Positions 33,487 through 42,938 are shown, counted from the stretch's first letter. The stretch: DNA of 64,000 nucleotides from Adineta vaga (GCA_021613535.1 CP075494.1:186001-250000), one strand, 5' to 3'. Notes: generated from the sequence alone by a model not told the origin. Numbers and translations: made by a program.

Positions 33487-35562
33487 TTATATTTGGAGCG
33501 TGAAATCCTTTCGTAATACTGGATTCATTTTTCGTGCTTCCTGTATTTCGAAGGGCGTCTCTTTGACGCTGCGTTCGTCTAAAAAAAGAACTTCTCGTTC
33601 TATTTCTAGTAATGCTTTTTTGTACGAAATTTCAACATATTCTGTAAACATTTCAGAACCTTTTGATTCAATTATATCTATTTGTGTTCGTACTCTTTGC
33701 GTGAAACAACCATTATTATCAGCTTCATCACCGTCATTTTTATCGATTGCCGCCGCCTGCTGTATTTGTGTCAGTGGCACATCATATGTATCTGGTGGAA
33801 AATCTCTCAGAAGTTTATCTAATCTTTCATTCTGAAAATCATATTCACCTTTAGCAACTTTCAAATATAATTCCGTTGCTTTTATACGAAAATCTTTCGA
33901 TAATTCTTCTATACTTTTCTTATTCTTTAGGATTTCTTCAGCTGATAGTGAAGATTCATCCATGGGAAGAGAAAAATCATACTGTGGTAAGTTTTTCGGT
34001 ATAATATCATTTGAAATATGAGCTGCTACCAATTCAAAGTTTTTCTTCTTTTTGTGGTAGGCTTTCAAGGCTGGTCTACAGAAGGTATTGGCATATATTT
34101 TCTGTTGTTCAGTTGCCATATTTTCAAATGCCTTCAATGCAGTCCATTCATCTTTTTCTAAAGATGCACGACGTATTCTTATATTGTTCATTTTCGTTAA
34201 TCCTATTGTAGATTCTTTAATATAGTCAAGCATTAGATCATGTACTCTTTTAGGAGCATTGGCTATAGCTTGTATATTTTGATTAGAAGAGAATTTGTCG
34301 ATGGTTCGTGTTATGATGTCATTTGCATCGATACATGCTGATGTAAAATGTGATATTTTATTTTCACATAACGATAAATTTCTTTTATCATCACGGGTAT
34401 GTGTTTTATCGACAATTTCTTTGGCCCAATGATCTTTATTCTTTCCTAGTTCATAGAATTGTTGCCAGACCTGGGCTTCATAATGATTATATACCCATTT
34501 ATCGTATGTCGGAAGAGTGTCCTTCGCATACTTGTATATTTCATTGAAGGAATCTTTTAAATCTTTCATTTTTCTGTCATTTAGTTTGACTTTTAGATAT
34601 GAAAGAATTTTATAATCTTGTAAATATAATTTCAATTTACGTTTATCTGTAGGTGATCGTGATGATACTTCATCACTACTACGATCTCTGTCATTTACAG
34701 TAAGAAAAAGATCGTCACTTTTATGTTGATTTATTCTTATTCTATCTGTATTAACTTCGTTTGTTGTGTTAGTTTGTTTAGCAACAACAATATTATCTTT
34801 TCGCATATTCGAAGTAGGTTTTCTTTTTTTAGGTGATTTATTTTTATTCATGGCACGTATTTGATTATTATTATCTGCTTCAGCCTCTGAATTATCTGCT
34901 TCTGTATCATCATCATTTTCTGACAAAATAATGAAACGATTATCATTTAATCGACCTAATTCTTCATTACGTTTATTAGGTAAGAATGCTCGATTTCTCT
35001 GACGTCTTTCTCTTCTTCGAAGAGTGTTGAGATGAGCTTTGTCTGATGTTTTCTTTTTCTTGGATTGTACATCATTATTTTTATTATTATTCATATTCTT
35101 CTGATGAATGGGCATCGTCTTTGATTGCCTACTATTATCAGGTAAATCTATTTGATTTAAATTTTGCCATGTTTCAGGCATGAAATCAACTAAACGTCTT
35201 TGCTTTGGTGTATTACGTTGACGATTGTTTTTGAAATTTCCACGTCGTGGAGTTACTGATCGTTTTCGATTATCATATGATGGCTTTCCATCCTTTCTAC
35301 TATATTTAGACTGATCCTTATTCCATGATGATGAACCATCAAATGGATAGAAAAATGGTGGTGGTGCTAATGGAAAGGGCATTTGCTGCCCATTAACCAT
35401 ACCTCCCGACCAATTCATTGGTATATTATTTGGACCAAATACAGATGATTGAAAACCATAACCATGTTTTTGTGGTTGTTGAATACCATATGGATAACCA
35501 ATTGGATATTGTTGATCATATGTTGGAAACATATTCTCACTATTCTCAATAGTATTATTCAA
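33487..35562 (-). CDS. Penelope element ORF1, basic/disordered protein
   Basis: 691 aa. The N-terminal third is low complexity, rich in Gln, Pro, Gly and Tyr and then in Lys/Arg (SRKDGKPSYDNRKRSVTPRR, RRRERRQRNRAF), which suggests RNA binding. The C-terminal half is helical and charged, with possible coiled coil (DESSLSAEEILKNKKSIEEL). It is encoded just upstream of the RT, with 98 bp between the ORF1 stop and the RT's first ATG. No catalytic domain recognised. By analogy with other Penelope ORF1 products it may package the RNA. Part of it is duplicated exactly at 37633-38109. Confidence 0.75.
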   Translation of the reverse strand: MNNTIENSENMFPTYDQQYPIGYPYGIQQPQKHGYGFQSSVFGPNNIPMNWSGGMVNGQQMPFPLAPPPFFYPFDGSSSWNKDQSKYSRKDGKPSYDNRKRSVTPRRGNFKNNRQRNTPKQRRLVDFMPETWQNLNQIDLPDNSRQSKTMPIHQKNMNNNKNNDVQSKKKKTSDKAHLNTLRRRERRQRNRAFLPNKRNEELGRLNDNRFIILSENDDDTEADNSEAEADNNNQIRAMNKNKSPKKRKPTSNMRKDNIVVAKQTNTTNEVNTDRIRINQHKSDDLFLTVNDRDRSSDEVSSRSPTDKRKLKLYLQDYKILSYLKVKLNDRKMKDLKDSFNEIYKYAKDTLPTYDKWVYNHYEAQVWQQFYELGKNKDHWAKEIVDKTHTRDDKRNLSLCENKISHFTSACIDANDIITRTIDKFSSNQNIQAIANAPKRVHDLMLDYIKESTIGLTKMNNIRIRRASLEKDEWTALKAFENMATEQQKIYANTFCRPALKAYHKKKKNFELVAAHISNDIIPKNLPQYDFSLPMDESSLSAEEILKNKKSIEELSKDFRIKATELYLKVAKGEYDFQNERLDKLLRDFPPDTYDVPLTQIQQAAAIDKNDGDEADNNGCFTQRVRTQIDIIESKGSEMFTEYVEISYKKALLEIEREVLFLDERSVKETPFEIQEARKMNPVLRKDFTLQI

Positions 35563-35643
35563 GATAAAAGAAGAACTACTTTCGAGCTACTTTAAGATCT
35601 TACGACTCTATATAAAATAGCTAACTAACGACAAACTAAATAC

Positions 35644-35808
35644 TCAACTATACGAAAAAGAAAGCAGTTGGTTATTTCCTGTTCGAAAGAAATAACCGAT
35701 TTATCAAAGAATAAAATGTTTGAGATAGAAAAGAAAAAAAAAGAGTTGTTTTGTTTTATGTAGTTTATTGACTAGTTTCTGTCAAGTTAAGACTTGACTT
35801 CATCAGAA
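35644..35808 (-). repeat. Penelope terminal repeat (pLTR), 5' copy of element 1
   Basis: Direct repeat of 31362-31526. It lies 82 bp upstream of the ORF1 start on the minus strand. Confidence 0.85.
35770..35806 (-). ncRNA. candidate hammerhead ribozyme, 5' repeat
   Basis: Same core as at 31488-31524: CTGATGA, GTCAAGT/ACTTGAC hairpin, GAAAC, GTC. Two copies in tandem orientation flank the element, as reported for Penelope-like elements. Confidence 0.45.
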
Positions 35809-36544
35809 TCTAGAAGAAAAAGCAATGGTTTAGAAAAAAAGTAAAGAATTTTATTAAAAACAAATGTTTATAAGATCGGTTCTCGTAAGGGAAGCTATAT
35901 ATGTTTATCTTATCCTGTATACCAGGAAGATCTTATGTGAATTGTTGAATTTCATTCAGTATTTATAGTCCCCGATACTGATCCTGATTGGTATTTTAGA
36001 AGAGATATTAATGGATCAATCAGATGTCTAGTCTTAAACGACTAATAGGCGTCGAAGATAGACTATTCAAGGTGTTAAAAATGTTCAAAGGTTATTTGGT
36101 AAAACTTTGATGTAAAAAAAGGAAAATTTCAAGAAAAAAAACATTAATAAAAGTGGTACCGGATGCGAGATTCGAACTCGCCGTCATCGGTGTGACACAC
36201 CATTGATCCACTCAATCGTCTAGTACGGTTATACACGCATTCAAAATCTCACTTAATTATTGAAAGCATTAATCTATGTTATAGGATAGAATACTTCTTA
36301 AGTTTTCTTTGATAGAATGGAGAAAACATTTGATTGAACAGTTAAGGAATTTCTTAGAAGACCAATCATTTTGATCTGTGTGTGCTATATAAACAGACGA
36401 TTTCGTTGTAGTTGACACAAGATCATCACTTTCCTATAGACATCATCTCGAATATCAGAGAATGTATTTAGGGAATTTTGAGCCTTGATTAACAGCATAG
36501 TCGTTGGAATGACTTTATTAATCCTTTTCTTTTTTTTACTCTAG
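35809..36544. other. spacer between Penelope copies
   Basis: Contains the tRNA-like sequence and, at its end, a pyrimidine-rich tract TTTTCTTTTTTTTACTCTAG that looks like a splice acceptor directly before the ATG at 36545. The upstream exon is not identified. Confidence 0.4.
36157..36226 (-). tRNA. tRNA-like sequence, possibly tRNA-Asp(GTC), degenerate
   Basis: On the minus strand there is a perfect T-arm (GCGAG-TTCGAAT-CTCGC), an excellent B box (GTTCGAATC), a D-arm-like ATTG-AGTGGAT-CAAT and a possible anticodon loop GTGTCAC (anticodon GTC). The anticodon stem and the acceptor stem pair imperfectly and could be drawn more than one way. A pseudo-tRNA or tRNA-derived element is as likely as a working gene. 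Confidence 0.4.
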
Positions 36545-37261
36545 ATGACACCCACTTCGAATGCTCAAAACTCTGCTGTCTCGGGCGATGATGGAGTAGC
36601 GCGTGATGTTGCTTTTCAGGCACTGAGTCCATTCTCCGGAGCCTTCTCTCCGACCGAAGTTCGAGAGCAACTGGTTGGTCCGATTCTAAATGGTCCACCA
36701 ACGTCCATTTGGAGGAGGACCACCATTTCGCATTCCAATGCTGACGGGTCCTTCTGTCTGTATGCTTGTGAGAGAACAGGAGAAGCCATGTGGGTACCTA
36801 GTGGCGAGCATTTTGTGGCCGACAGGTCACAAAGAGGGCAGTCAACTGGAACTGTCATGGACTACCTGTTCTCACGAAGTGGTCAGACAACTGGACCACG
36901 AGGCTATGGGTTTCATCATACTGGTCGTACGGTTTCTGGCGAGAACAGGAATGTTCATCGACCCAGAAATATTCATGCCAGTATGGTGGATAGATCGGAG
37001 AGAACCGGGTCTACTCGACTGATTCGCTTCAGTCCAATGGCTTGTCATCAACCATCTGCGGCCGGAATGGGGACCAGGAGAACGATAGCCCGGCGAGAAC
37101 GCAGAGAAAATGCACGCAGTTCTGGCGGTACAACAACACCACAACCACCAGTAACTCCATCAACCAATTCTACAACCACCACCACCGTTACCAATAACTC
37201 TATAAATGAAACAAGTCCACAACTCCAACAGCTGAATTTATCAGACGAAGAGGCGATGTGA
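36545..37261 (+). CDS. orphan 238-aa protein between the Penelope copies
   Basis: Open frame MTPTSNAQNSAVSGDDGVAR onward. Its codon composition is clearly more GC-rich than neighbouring genes. The first 150 residues look like an ordered domain (PTSIWRRTTISHSNADGSFC, MWVPSGEHFVADR, YGFHHTGRTVSGENR). The tail is basic (RRTIARRERRENARSS) and then low complexity Thr/Pro/Asn. A splice-acceptor-like tract ends exactly before the ATG. I do not recognise the family. Its position inside the composite element suggests cargo carried by a mobile unit, as in the giant Penelope-derived Terminons of bdelloids; that is inference. Confidence 0.55.
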   Translation: MTPTSNAQNSAVSGDDGVARDVAFQALSPFSGAFSPTEVREQLVGPILNGPPTSIWRRTTISHSNADGSFCLYACERTGEAMWVPSGEHFVADRSQRGQSTGTVMDYLFSRSGQTTGPRGYGFHHTGRTVSGENRNVHRPRNIHASMVDRSERTGSTRLIRFSPMACHQPSAAGMGTRRTIARRERRENARSSGGTTTPQPPVTPSTNSTTTTTVTNNSINETSPQLQQLNLSDEEAM

Positions 37262-37626
37262 AGACGTGTGGCACATTAGGCCCTCGTCTTCCTCCCTCTT
37301 CCATATCTCTTGCTCTCATTCATTGTTCATTCGACACTTTCTAGTGTCAGGTTAGAGAGGCCCATATGGCCATCAACCCCCATTTCGTTTCATCAAATAC
37401 AACCGCATAATCACTAGAATTATCATCTAAATCACCAGCACATAATCCGAAAAATATTCTAAAAAGAAATACTCCACTAAAAGTAAAGAGAAATGATAAA
37501 CATTAGAAATCAAATACCTTTCGAAGAAAATTGAATAGAAAAGTTAATCTCTTACTTCACTCAAAAAGATCAGAAACCAACACAACTAATATATATCATA
37601 CAACTCATGCCACTAAAATATAACAT
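37262..37626. other. 3' flank of the orphan ORF
   Basis: No gene. Ends at the 5' truncation point of Penelope copy 2 (about 37627). Confidence 0.4.
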
Positions 37627-37632
37627 CTTCCC

Positions 37633-38109
37633 ATGGATGAATCTTCACTATCAGCTGAAGAAATCCTAAAGAATAAGAAAAGTATAGAAGAATTATCGAA
37701 AGATTTTCGTATAAAAGCAACGGAATTATATTTGAAAGTTGCTAAAGGTGAATATGATTTTCAGAATGAAAGATTAGATAAACTTCTGAGAGATTTTCCA
37801 CCAGATACATATGATGTGCCACTGACACAAATACAGCAGGCGGCGGCAATCGATAAAAATGACGGTGATGAAGCTGATAATAATGGTTGTTTCACGCAAA
37901 GAGTACGAACACAAATAGATATAATTGAATCAAAAGGTTCTGAAATGTTTACAGAATATGTTGAAATTTCGTACAAAAAAGCATTACTAGAAATAGAACG
38001 AGAAGTTCTTTTTTTAGACGAACGCAGCGTCAAAGAGACGCCCTTCGAAATACAGGAAGCACGAAAAATGAATCCAGTATTACGAAAGGATTTCACGCTC
38101 CAAATATAA
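37633..38109 (+). pseudogene. ORF1 C-terminal fragment (copy 2)
   Basis: 158 codons identical to the last 158 of the 691-aa ORF1 (from MDESSLSAEE). The N-terminal 533 codons are lost through the 5' truncation. Confidence 0.85.
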
Positions 38110-38207
38110 TTAATGAAACTAACATAAATTTAGATAGGGTCGAATATGATCTATTAAAACTCGGCCCTAAATATATACCTGATAACCCTCATCTTGCACA
38201 TAAACGT

Positions 38208-39866
38208 ATGAATAATGAGATAGATGTGGTTATGAGAAAAATAAATAAGATTTTTGGTGAACATGGATGGATATTACCTGTTCAACGTTTTGAATTCTTT
38301 AAAGATTCATTAACACAGATATTGACTAATTGTCATAATAAATATCTTCCATCAGATCATTTAAAGATAATCAAAAATCTAGAAAGAAAGTTCGAAGCAA
38401 CGAAAACAATCATCAGAAAGACAGATAAATCAAAAGTTTTTCATCTCGGTACAACTGATGATCATATATTTAAAGCTCGAACATATATGATAAAAACAGA
38501 TGCATATCAAGATTTAGAAGGAATAAACCCACTTGATGCATTAGTTAAACGTACAAATGAATTTCTATATGCTCTATGGGTTAATAAACATATAACCCAG
38601 AAACATTATGAAAACCTAAAAGTACAACGGGAAGAAGCAGAATTAGCTCACCTGTATTTTTTGCCAAAAGCACATAAACCTAATACACCATTAAGACCCA
38701 TAGTAGCTGGAATGAAATCACCAACTATAGGTATATCTAAATGGTTAGATGATTTATTAAGACCGTTATTCAATCAATTAGCTCTTGATATAGCAATTGA
38801 AAACGGTACTCAATTGATTAAGTCAGTTGAAAGATGGTCAGATAATTATCTCACATCATCAACTACATTCATATCTATGGATGTGACTGATCTTTACACA
38901 ATGATCCCGCAAGAAGGGGGAGTGGTAGCTATAAAAAGATTATTAGAAGAACATAATCTAAAACAAATTGACGGCATTAAGAAAGAAATTATCTTAGCTC
39001 TTACCAGATTTGTTATAACTAATAATTATTTCTATTTTGACGGGTCATATTACAAACAGATAAGAGGAGGCGCCATGGGTTCGCCACTCACCCTCACCAT
39101 AGCTAATACATATATGTATTTCGTTGAACGTCCCATTGCAAAATGGGCTAATAGAACGTTCTCATTATACTATAGATATATCGATGACTTATTCATCATG
39201 TCAAACATACATGAAGATATATTAAAAGGTCTTGTTAAATTCTGGAATAGAATTGATAAAAATATCGTTTTTTCTGAATCAATAGGAAAGAACGTTCAAT
39301 ATCTTGACGTAGAATTTGAGAACAGAGGAGGAAAACTAATATCAAAAGTTTATCATAAACCATCACATGAATTATATTTTCTCCCTTTCTCTAGTGTACA
39401 TGCACAACATATAAAAAGGAATATTCCTTTCGTTGCTCTCGTTCGAGCAATAAGATACTCTTCAAGTTATGATGATTACAAACTAGAAGAAGCGCATATA
39501 TGCATGTCATTGCTCTTAAACCAATATCCACTTAATTTCATTTTGAAACAATTTGAAAGAGTCTCGCAAGCTTTTCATTGTGCAGTTCCGACACAAAAGA
39601 ATTTCTTGCATATAAGAAAAACTTTTCTAAATGAAAAAAGAAATGAAAAAACAGAAAAGAAAATTGATTTCGAGGTCAACATAATGTGCCATTTTTCCTT
39701 TTGTAAAGGTATGAGCGAATTTACGACCAGTTTTCATAAACTCTGGAATGAATGTTTCTCGGATACACCAATTTGTAATAGGAAACCTATCGTTGGTTCT
39801 AGAAGATTAAACAATCTTCTAGATTATTTAGTACATAAAAAACCAAATAAAGTATTCCTAAAATAA
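38208..39866 (+). CDS. Penelope-type reverse transcriptase, copy 2
   Basis: 552 aa, identical in sequence to copy 1 as far as I can compare, with all RT motifs (FISMDVTDLY, GGAMGSPLTL, YRYIDDLF) and no GIY-YIG domain. It is intact, but the upstream element is truncated and lacks the 5' terminal repeat, so expression is doubtful. Confidence 0.9.
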   Translation: MNNEIDVVMRKINKIFGEHGWILPVQRFEFFKDSLTQILTNCHNKYLPSDHLKIIKNLERKFEATKTIIRKTDKSKVFHLGTTDDHIFKARTYMIKTDAYQDLEGINPLDALVKRTNEFLYALWVNKHITQKHYENLKVQREEAELAHLYFLPKAHKPNTPLRPIVAGMKSPTIGISKWLDDLLRPLFNQLALDIAIENGTQLIKSVERWSDNYLTSSTTFISMDVTDLYTMIPQEGGVVAIKRLLEEHNLKQIDGIKKEIILALTRFVITNNYFYFDGSYYKQIRGGAMGSPLTLTIANTYMYFVERPIAKWANRTFSLYYRYIDDLFIMSNIHEDILKGLVKFWNRIDKNIVFSESIGKNVQYLDVEFENRGGKLISKVYHKPSHELYFLPFSSVHAQHIKRNIPFVALVRAIRYSSSYDDYKLEEAHICMSLLLNQYPLNFILKQFERVSQAFHCAVPTQKNFLHIRKTFLNEKRNEKTEKKIDFEVNIMCHFSFCKGMSEFTTSFHKLWNECFSDTPICNRKPIVGSRRLNNLLDYLVHKKPNKVFLK

Positions 39867-40069
39867 TTTGCAAGCAAACCTACCCACATCTTCTTCTCGT
39901 TTCCTAAGTAAGAAGAAGAAATTAAAACAGAGTTTGAAAAACTAAGGGCTCATCTAGCCCTAGTTTGCATTGTCATGGGCTCTTCAAGCCCTAGCATAGT
40001 TCTTTGCATTTTTTCATTCCAAGTTTTTTCTTGTATTTATAATTTAATTAGAGTTTTTTTGTATATAAG

Positions 40070-40234
40070 TTCTGATGAAGTCAAGTCTTAACTTGACAGA
40101 AACTAGTCAATAAACTACATAAAACAAAACAACTCTTTTTTTTTCTTTTCTATCTCAAACATTTTATTCTTTGATAAATCGGTTATTTCTTTCGAACAGG
40201 AAATAACCAACTGCTTTCTTTTTCGTATAGTTGA
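40070..40234 (+). repeat. Penelope terminal repeat (pLTR), copy 2
   Basis: Inverted copy of 31362-31526, ending CGTATAGTTGA. The hAT-derived right flank follows. Confidence 0.85.
40072..40108 (+). ncRNA. candidate hammerhead ribozyme, copy 2
   Basis: CTGATGA (40072-40078), stem GTCAAGT/ACTTGAC with loop CTTA, GAAAC (40099-40103), GTC (40106-40108). Same limits as the other two copies. Confidence 0.45.
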
Positions 40235-40841
40235 ATAATCTCCTTTTCTTTTGAATTCTAATCTTTTCTATATATTACAGCTTTTTTAAATGAAATTAAA
40301 GACTATATCATAATCATTAGTTAGTGCTGAACTTAAGATAAGAATGAATGGTAATTATTCATGTAAACAATTTTATAAACATGTTTTAGCTGAAACTCAT
40401 TTGTTGAAACAAATTCGAAAAAATGGAAAATATGAATAATAATATTCAATCGATGCTATGTAAACTTCAACTGTTTTTGATGAAATCTCATAACTTGTAT
40501 AATAATATTGTGATTTATTTTTGTATTTTTTTGTGAACCAGTTTTTGTTTAGCGAAAGAATCCGACACTAAGTGTCTTCATTTGTTCTTTCTTGTTACTT
40601 AAACAGTATACTCATTGTATTTTTTTTTATCATAGTGGAATATCTTTGAAAATAAATTATGAATTAATAAACCACAGCTCAATAGAGAATTTTATGAAGA
40701 CCATAAAATACAATTATCGTCAGATTCTTTCAAAAAATACCCTTTCTGATTTTTTTCTGATTTCGTCAAAAAATCTTCTGACGACTTTCTGATTTTGAAA
40801 AAAAAATTTCTGATTTTTCATTTTTTCATCTGGCAACCCTG
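40235..40841. other. right interior and end of the hAT-like unit
   Basis: AT-rich, no gene. The last 150 bp repeat TCTGATTTT-type motifs, then end in ATCTGGCAACCCTG. The right target duplication GTAAACAT follows at 40842-40849. Confidence 0.6.
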
Positions 40842-40849
40842 GTAAACAT

Positions 40850-41622
40850 ATCGTTCCATTCTTCGTAATTCTGTCTTATATGCTCAAAGTATGGAAATAG
40901 TGAATCTAAAAGAATCTTTTTACTAGAAAAAGAAGTTCGTTTTGAAGAAAGATAAAGACAATATTCTTACTTGTTACTATGTTTGCTCATTTTCTGATGA
41001 AAAACTTTGAATGTAAAATATTTCTTTGTTCTATGAGTTCTCGCGTGAAAAATAGAAAAACGTGGAAAAATGCCAGTTTTCATTCTATTATTTTTTAAAA
41101 ATATATTATTCAATCACGCGAATATTTTTCTCTTTAAAAATATAACTTCTTCTTTTCCCGTTGATTGAATATAGTTATAAAAAGCTGAAATGTGTGTGTG
41201 TGAGGGTGTGGGTGGTTGTGGGTGTGGGTGTGATTGCTTCATGTTAGTTTACACCCACACCCACCCACACTCTCAAGATGCGTGTCAACAATAAGGTGCG
41301 TAGAAAAATACATGTGGATGTGGTATCATTTTTCGTTCTTTGAATTGAAGGTGCATGAGTTGCAAAAGTGGCGTTGTATGTCTCTCATAGCCGTTGTTCT
41401 GTTATTCTCTCTTGACTCATATTGATCTTTCTCGCTCAAGAGCTGAGAAAAGAAAAGAAAAGAGAAGAATGATCTGATAACTGCCCCACTCTTTGACTCA
41501 TTGTATTCCATTCTCACCAGCAGCCGGAAAAAACGAACATCTCACGAGAGAGAAAAACTACCAACCTGTATAATAACGCGATAAAAGACATTATTACCTT
41601 CACTTTACTTTTGTGACCTGCA
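40850..41622. other. intergenic with one hairpin array
   Basis: Contains array 13 (41191-41280). Short frames overlap it and are not supported. Confidence 0.4.
41191..41280. repeat. telomere-like hairpin array 13
   Basis: A TG run, then GAGGGTGTGGGTGGTTGTGG, a loop, then TACACCCACACCCACCCACA and CTCTCAAGATG. Confidence 0.8.
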
Positions 41623-42702
41623 ATGGCTTTTCTCCAACGACCTTGGCAACGCGCAAAGGGAATTGAATGGATGTGGCAATCGAACGAGAATCCATTCGAT
41701 CTATCGCAAAAATCAGAATGGAAGAGTTATTCAGATGTTGAAACTATAGTCATAGAAGAAGCGTATCAGAAGAAACAGTCAGCAGTGTTGCTCGATCAAT
41801 ATCATATTAATTTAGAACAACTTATTCAAGTTTCGAATATCGATGAGAAAAAACAACGGCCCGTCAAACGAATTGCTCTGAGTACTGCACAGTGGAGGGT
41901 AAGAAAAGAACGCTTTCTTGCCGATCCTATTGAACCTTCTAAACCGTTTTCTACAACCCGTTCGCATGATTTCCTTGTCGAAACAGTGGCATATTATAAC
42001 CTTTGGTACACCGATGAATCTCGTTTGCTCATAGAAAAAGCAGCAGAAGGACTTACCGTCGAAGGCAAACTGCTTGGTACAGAATGGGAAGGACGACAAA
42101 TGGCAGAACTGTTACTCCTCTACAAAGATTATTCTCGGGAAGAAATTGTACAAATGTGTGCCTATCTGTATTCGTTTGACTCATTTCTCTATCGAAAACT
42201 AAATGAAATCATGCGTCTTATTGAAGACAATTGCTATGAACATGTGTGGAAGAGTAAAGTACCCACTTTGGGTCCTTTCGCTTATCTGCTGAACTGTTTG
42301 GCTACAGGAATAAAGTATTCAATAGATTTACCGGTAGAATCCATGACAGTCTATCGTGGATGCAACCTGTCTGCGGAAGCAATTGAAAAATTCAAAGCAT
42401 TTCATACGGAACACCAGGCACATAATTATCATACATCATGGATTTCATTTTTATCGTTTACATCGACCAGCCGAAGTAGAGAAAAAGCAGAATTTATAGG
42501 TGGTAATGCACTCTTCATAATTAAAATTTGTACTCATTACGAAGGTTGTGATATTTCTCCATACTCGCGATTTGATGAAGAAGAGTTTCTTCTCATACCA
42601 ACATTCTCATTCTTGATTGTTTCATGTAATTACGACGAGCATGTTCATAAATGGATTATTGGTCTTGAATCAGCTAATTCTTTTCATAATTCGAGATGTT
42701 AA
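41623..42702 (+). CDS. WWE domain plus ADP-ribosyltransferase
   Basis: Single exon, 359 aa. The N-terminal 85 residues form a WWE domain (IEWMWQSNENPFDLSQKSEW, then INLEQLIQVSNI), which binds ADP-ribose units or mediates partner contacts. The C-terminal part is an arginine-type ART with the R-S-E pattern: Arg in MTVYRGCNLS, Ser in SFLSFTSTSRS and E-x-E in RFDEEEFLLIP. A long helical linker (WEGRQMAELLLLYKDYSREE) precedes it. No signal peptide, so it is probably intracellular. Bdelloids carry many ART genes; this one looks intact with all catalytic residues. Its target is unknown. Confidence 0.85.
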   Translation: MAFLQRPWQRAKGIEWMWQSNENPFDLSQKSEWKSYSDVETIVIEEAYQKKQSAVLLDQYHINLEQLIQVSNIDEKKQRPVKRIALSTAQWRVRKERFLADPIEPSKPFSTTRSHDFLVETVAYYNLWYTDESRLLIEKAAEGLTVEGKLLGTEWEGRQMAELLLLYKDYSREEIVQMCAYLYSFDSFLYRKLNEIMRLIEDNCYEHVWKSKVPTLGPFAYLLNCLATGIKYSIDLPVESMTVYRGCNLSAEAIEKFKAFHTEHQAHNYHTSWISFLSFTSTSRSREKAEFIGGNALFIIKICTHYEGCDISPYSRFDEEEFLLIPTFSFLIVSCNYDEHVHKWIIGLESANSFHNSRC

Positions 42703-42868
42703 TCACTTGTTTATATCAAAGAATGCCTAGAAAGTAGGATCTTATACTCAAGAAGGTAAAGAAGTGTAACTAAAATAAAATACGCCATTAGCCTGTTTGA
42801 AACTCTTGTTATGCTTGACTAGTAATAAAAACGGCATTGCTGTCACTACTTATCATTAGTGTCTGTTC

Positions 42869-42938
42869 TTTGGGTATGGGTGGGTGTGGGTGAAGGTGAA
42901 GAGAAGAGTATTACCCACACCCACTCACCCTTCTCAAA
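42869..42938. repeat. telomere-like hairpin array 14
   Basis: TTTGGGTATGGGTGGGTGTG, the loop GAAGAGAAGAGTATTA, then CCCACACCCACTCACCCTTC. The loop is the reverse complement of that in array 17. Confidence 0.8.

Larger units (their letters stand above)
31362..35808 (-). mobile_element. full-length Penelope-like (Athena-type) retroelement, copy 1
   Basis: The element reads on the minus strand: terminal repeat (35808-35644), ORF1, reverse transcriptase, 3' region, terminal repeat (31526-31362). The approximately 165-bp direct repeats resemble the pLTRs of Penelope-like elements, and each carries a candidate hammerhead ribozyme. The RT frame lacks a GIY-YIG endonuclease, as in the telomere-associated Athena group of bdelloids. 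Both coding frames are open, so it looks recent. It lies inside hAT-like ends, not next to a long telomere tract. Confidence 0.85.
37627..40234 (+). mobile_element. 5'-truncated Penelope-like element, copy 2
   Basis: From CTTCCCATGGATGAATC onward this is an inverted copy of 31362-33970 with no difference that I could find by eye over about 2.6 kb. It starts within ORF1, keeps the whole RT and ends with one terminal repeat (40070-40234). The 5' truncation is typical of target-primed reverse transcription. With copy 1 it forms an inverted repeat around a 3.7-kb centre. Confidence 0.85.
31307..40841. mobile_element. hAT-like composite element, 9535 bp, 8-bp TSD
   Basis: The left end CAGGGTTGCCAGAT and the right end ATCTGGCAACCCTG are perfect 14-bp inverted repeats, flanked by the exact 8-bp duplication GTAAACAT, as hAT transposases generate. 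The subterminal regions at both ends are rich in TCTGA motifs (for example GTCTGAAAAGTCAGG at left, TTTCTGATTTT repeats at right), typical of transposase-binding arrays. I found no hAT transposase frame inside. The interior holds two opposed Penelope-like copies, a 238-aa ORF and a tRNA-like sequence. Only about 55 bp of hAT sequence remain at the left edge before the Penelope repeat starts; about 600 bp remain at the right. Confidence 0.75.

Noticed and set aside
36489-37144. Alternative frames on both strands over the 238-aa ORF
   Set aside because: GC-richer DNA gives long chance frames. The 238-aa frame is the longest and has an acceptor tract before its ATG.
33500-38096. Frames antisense to ORF1, including a 111-codon frame seen twice
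   Set aside because: Antisense shadow that is duplicated only because the Penelope element is duplicated.
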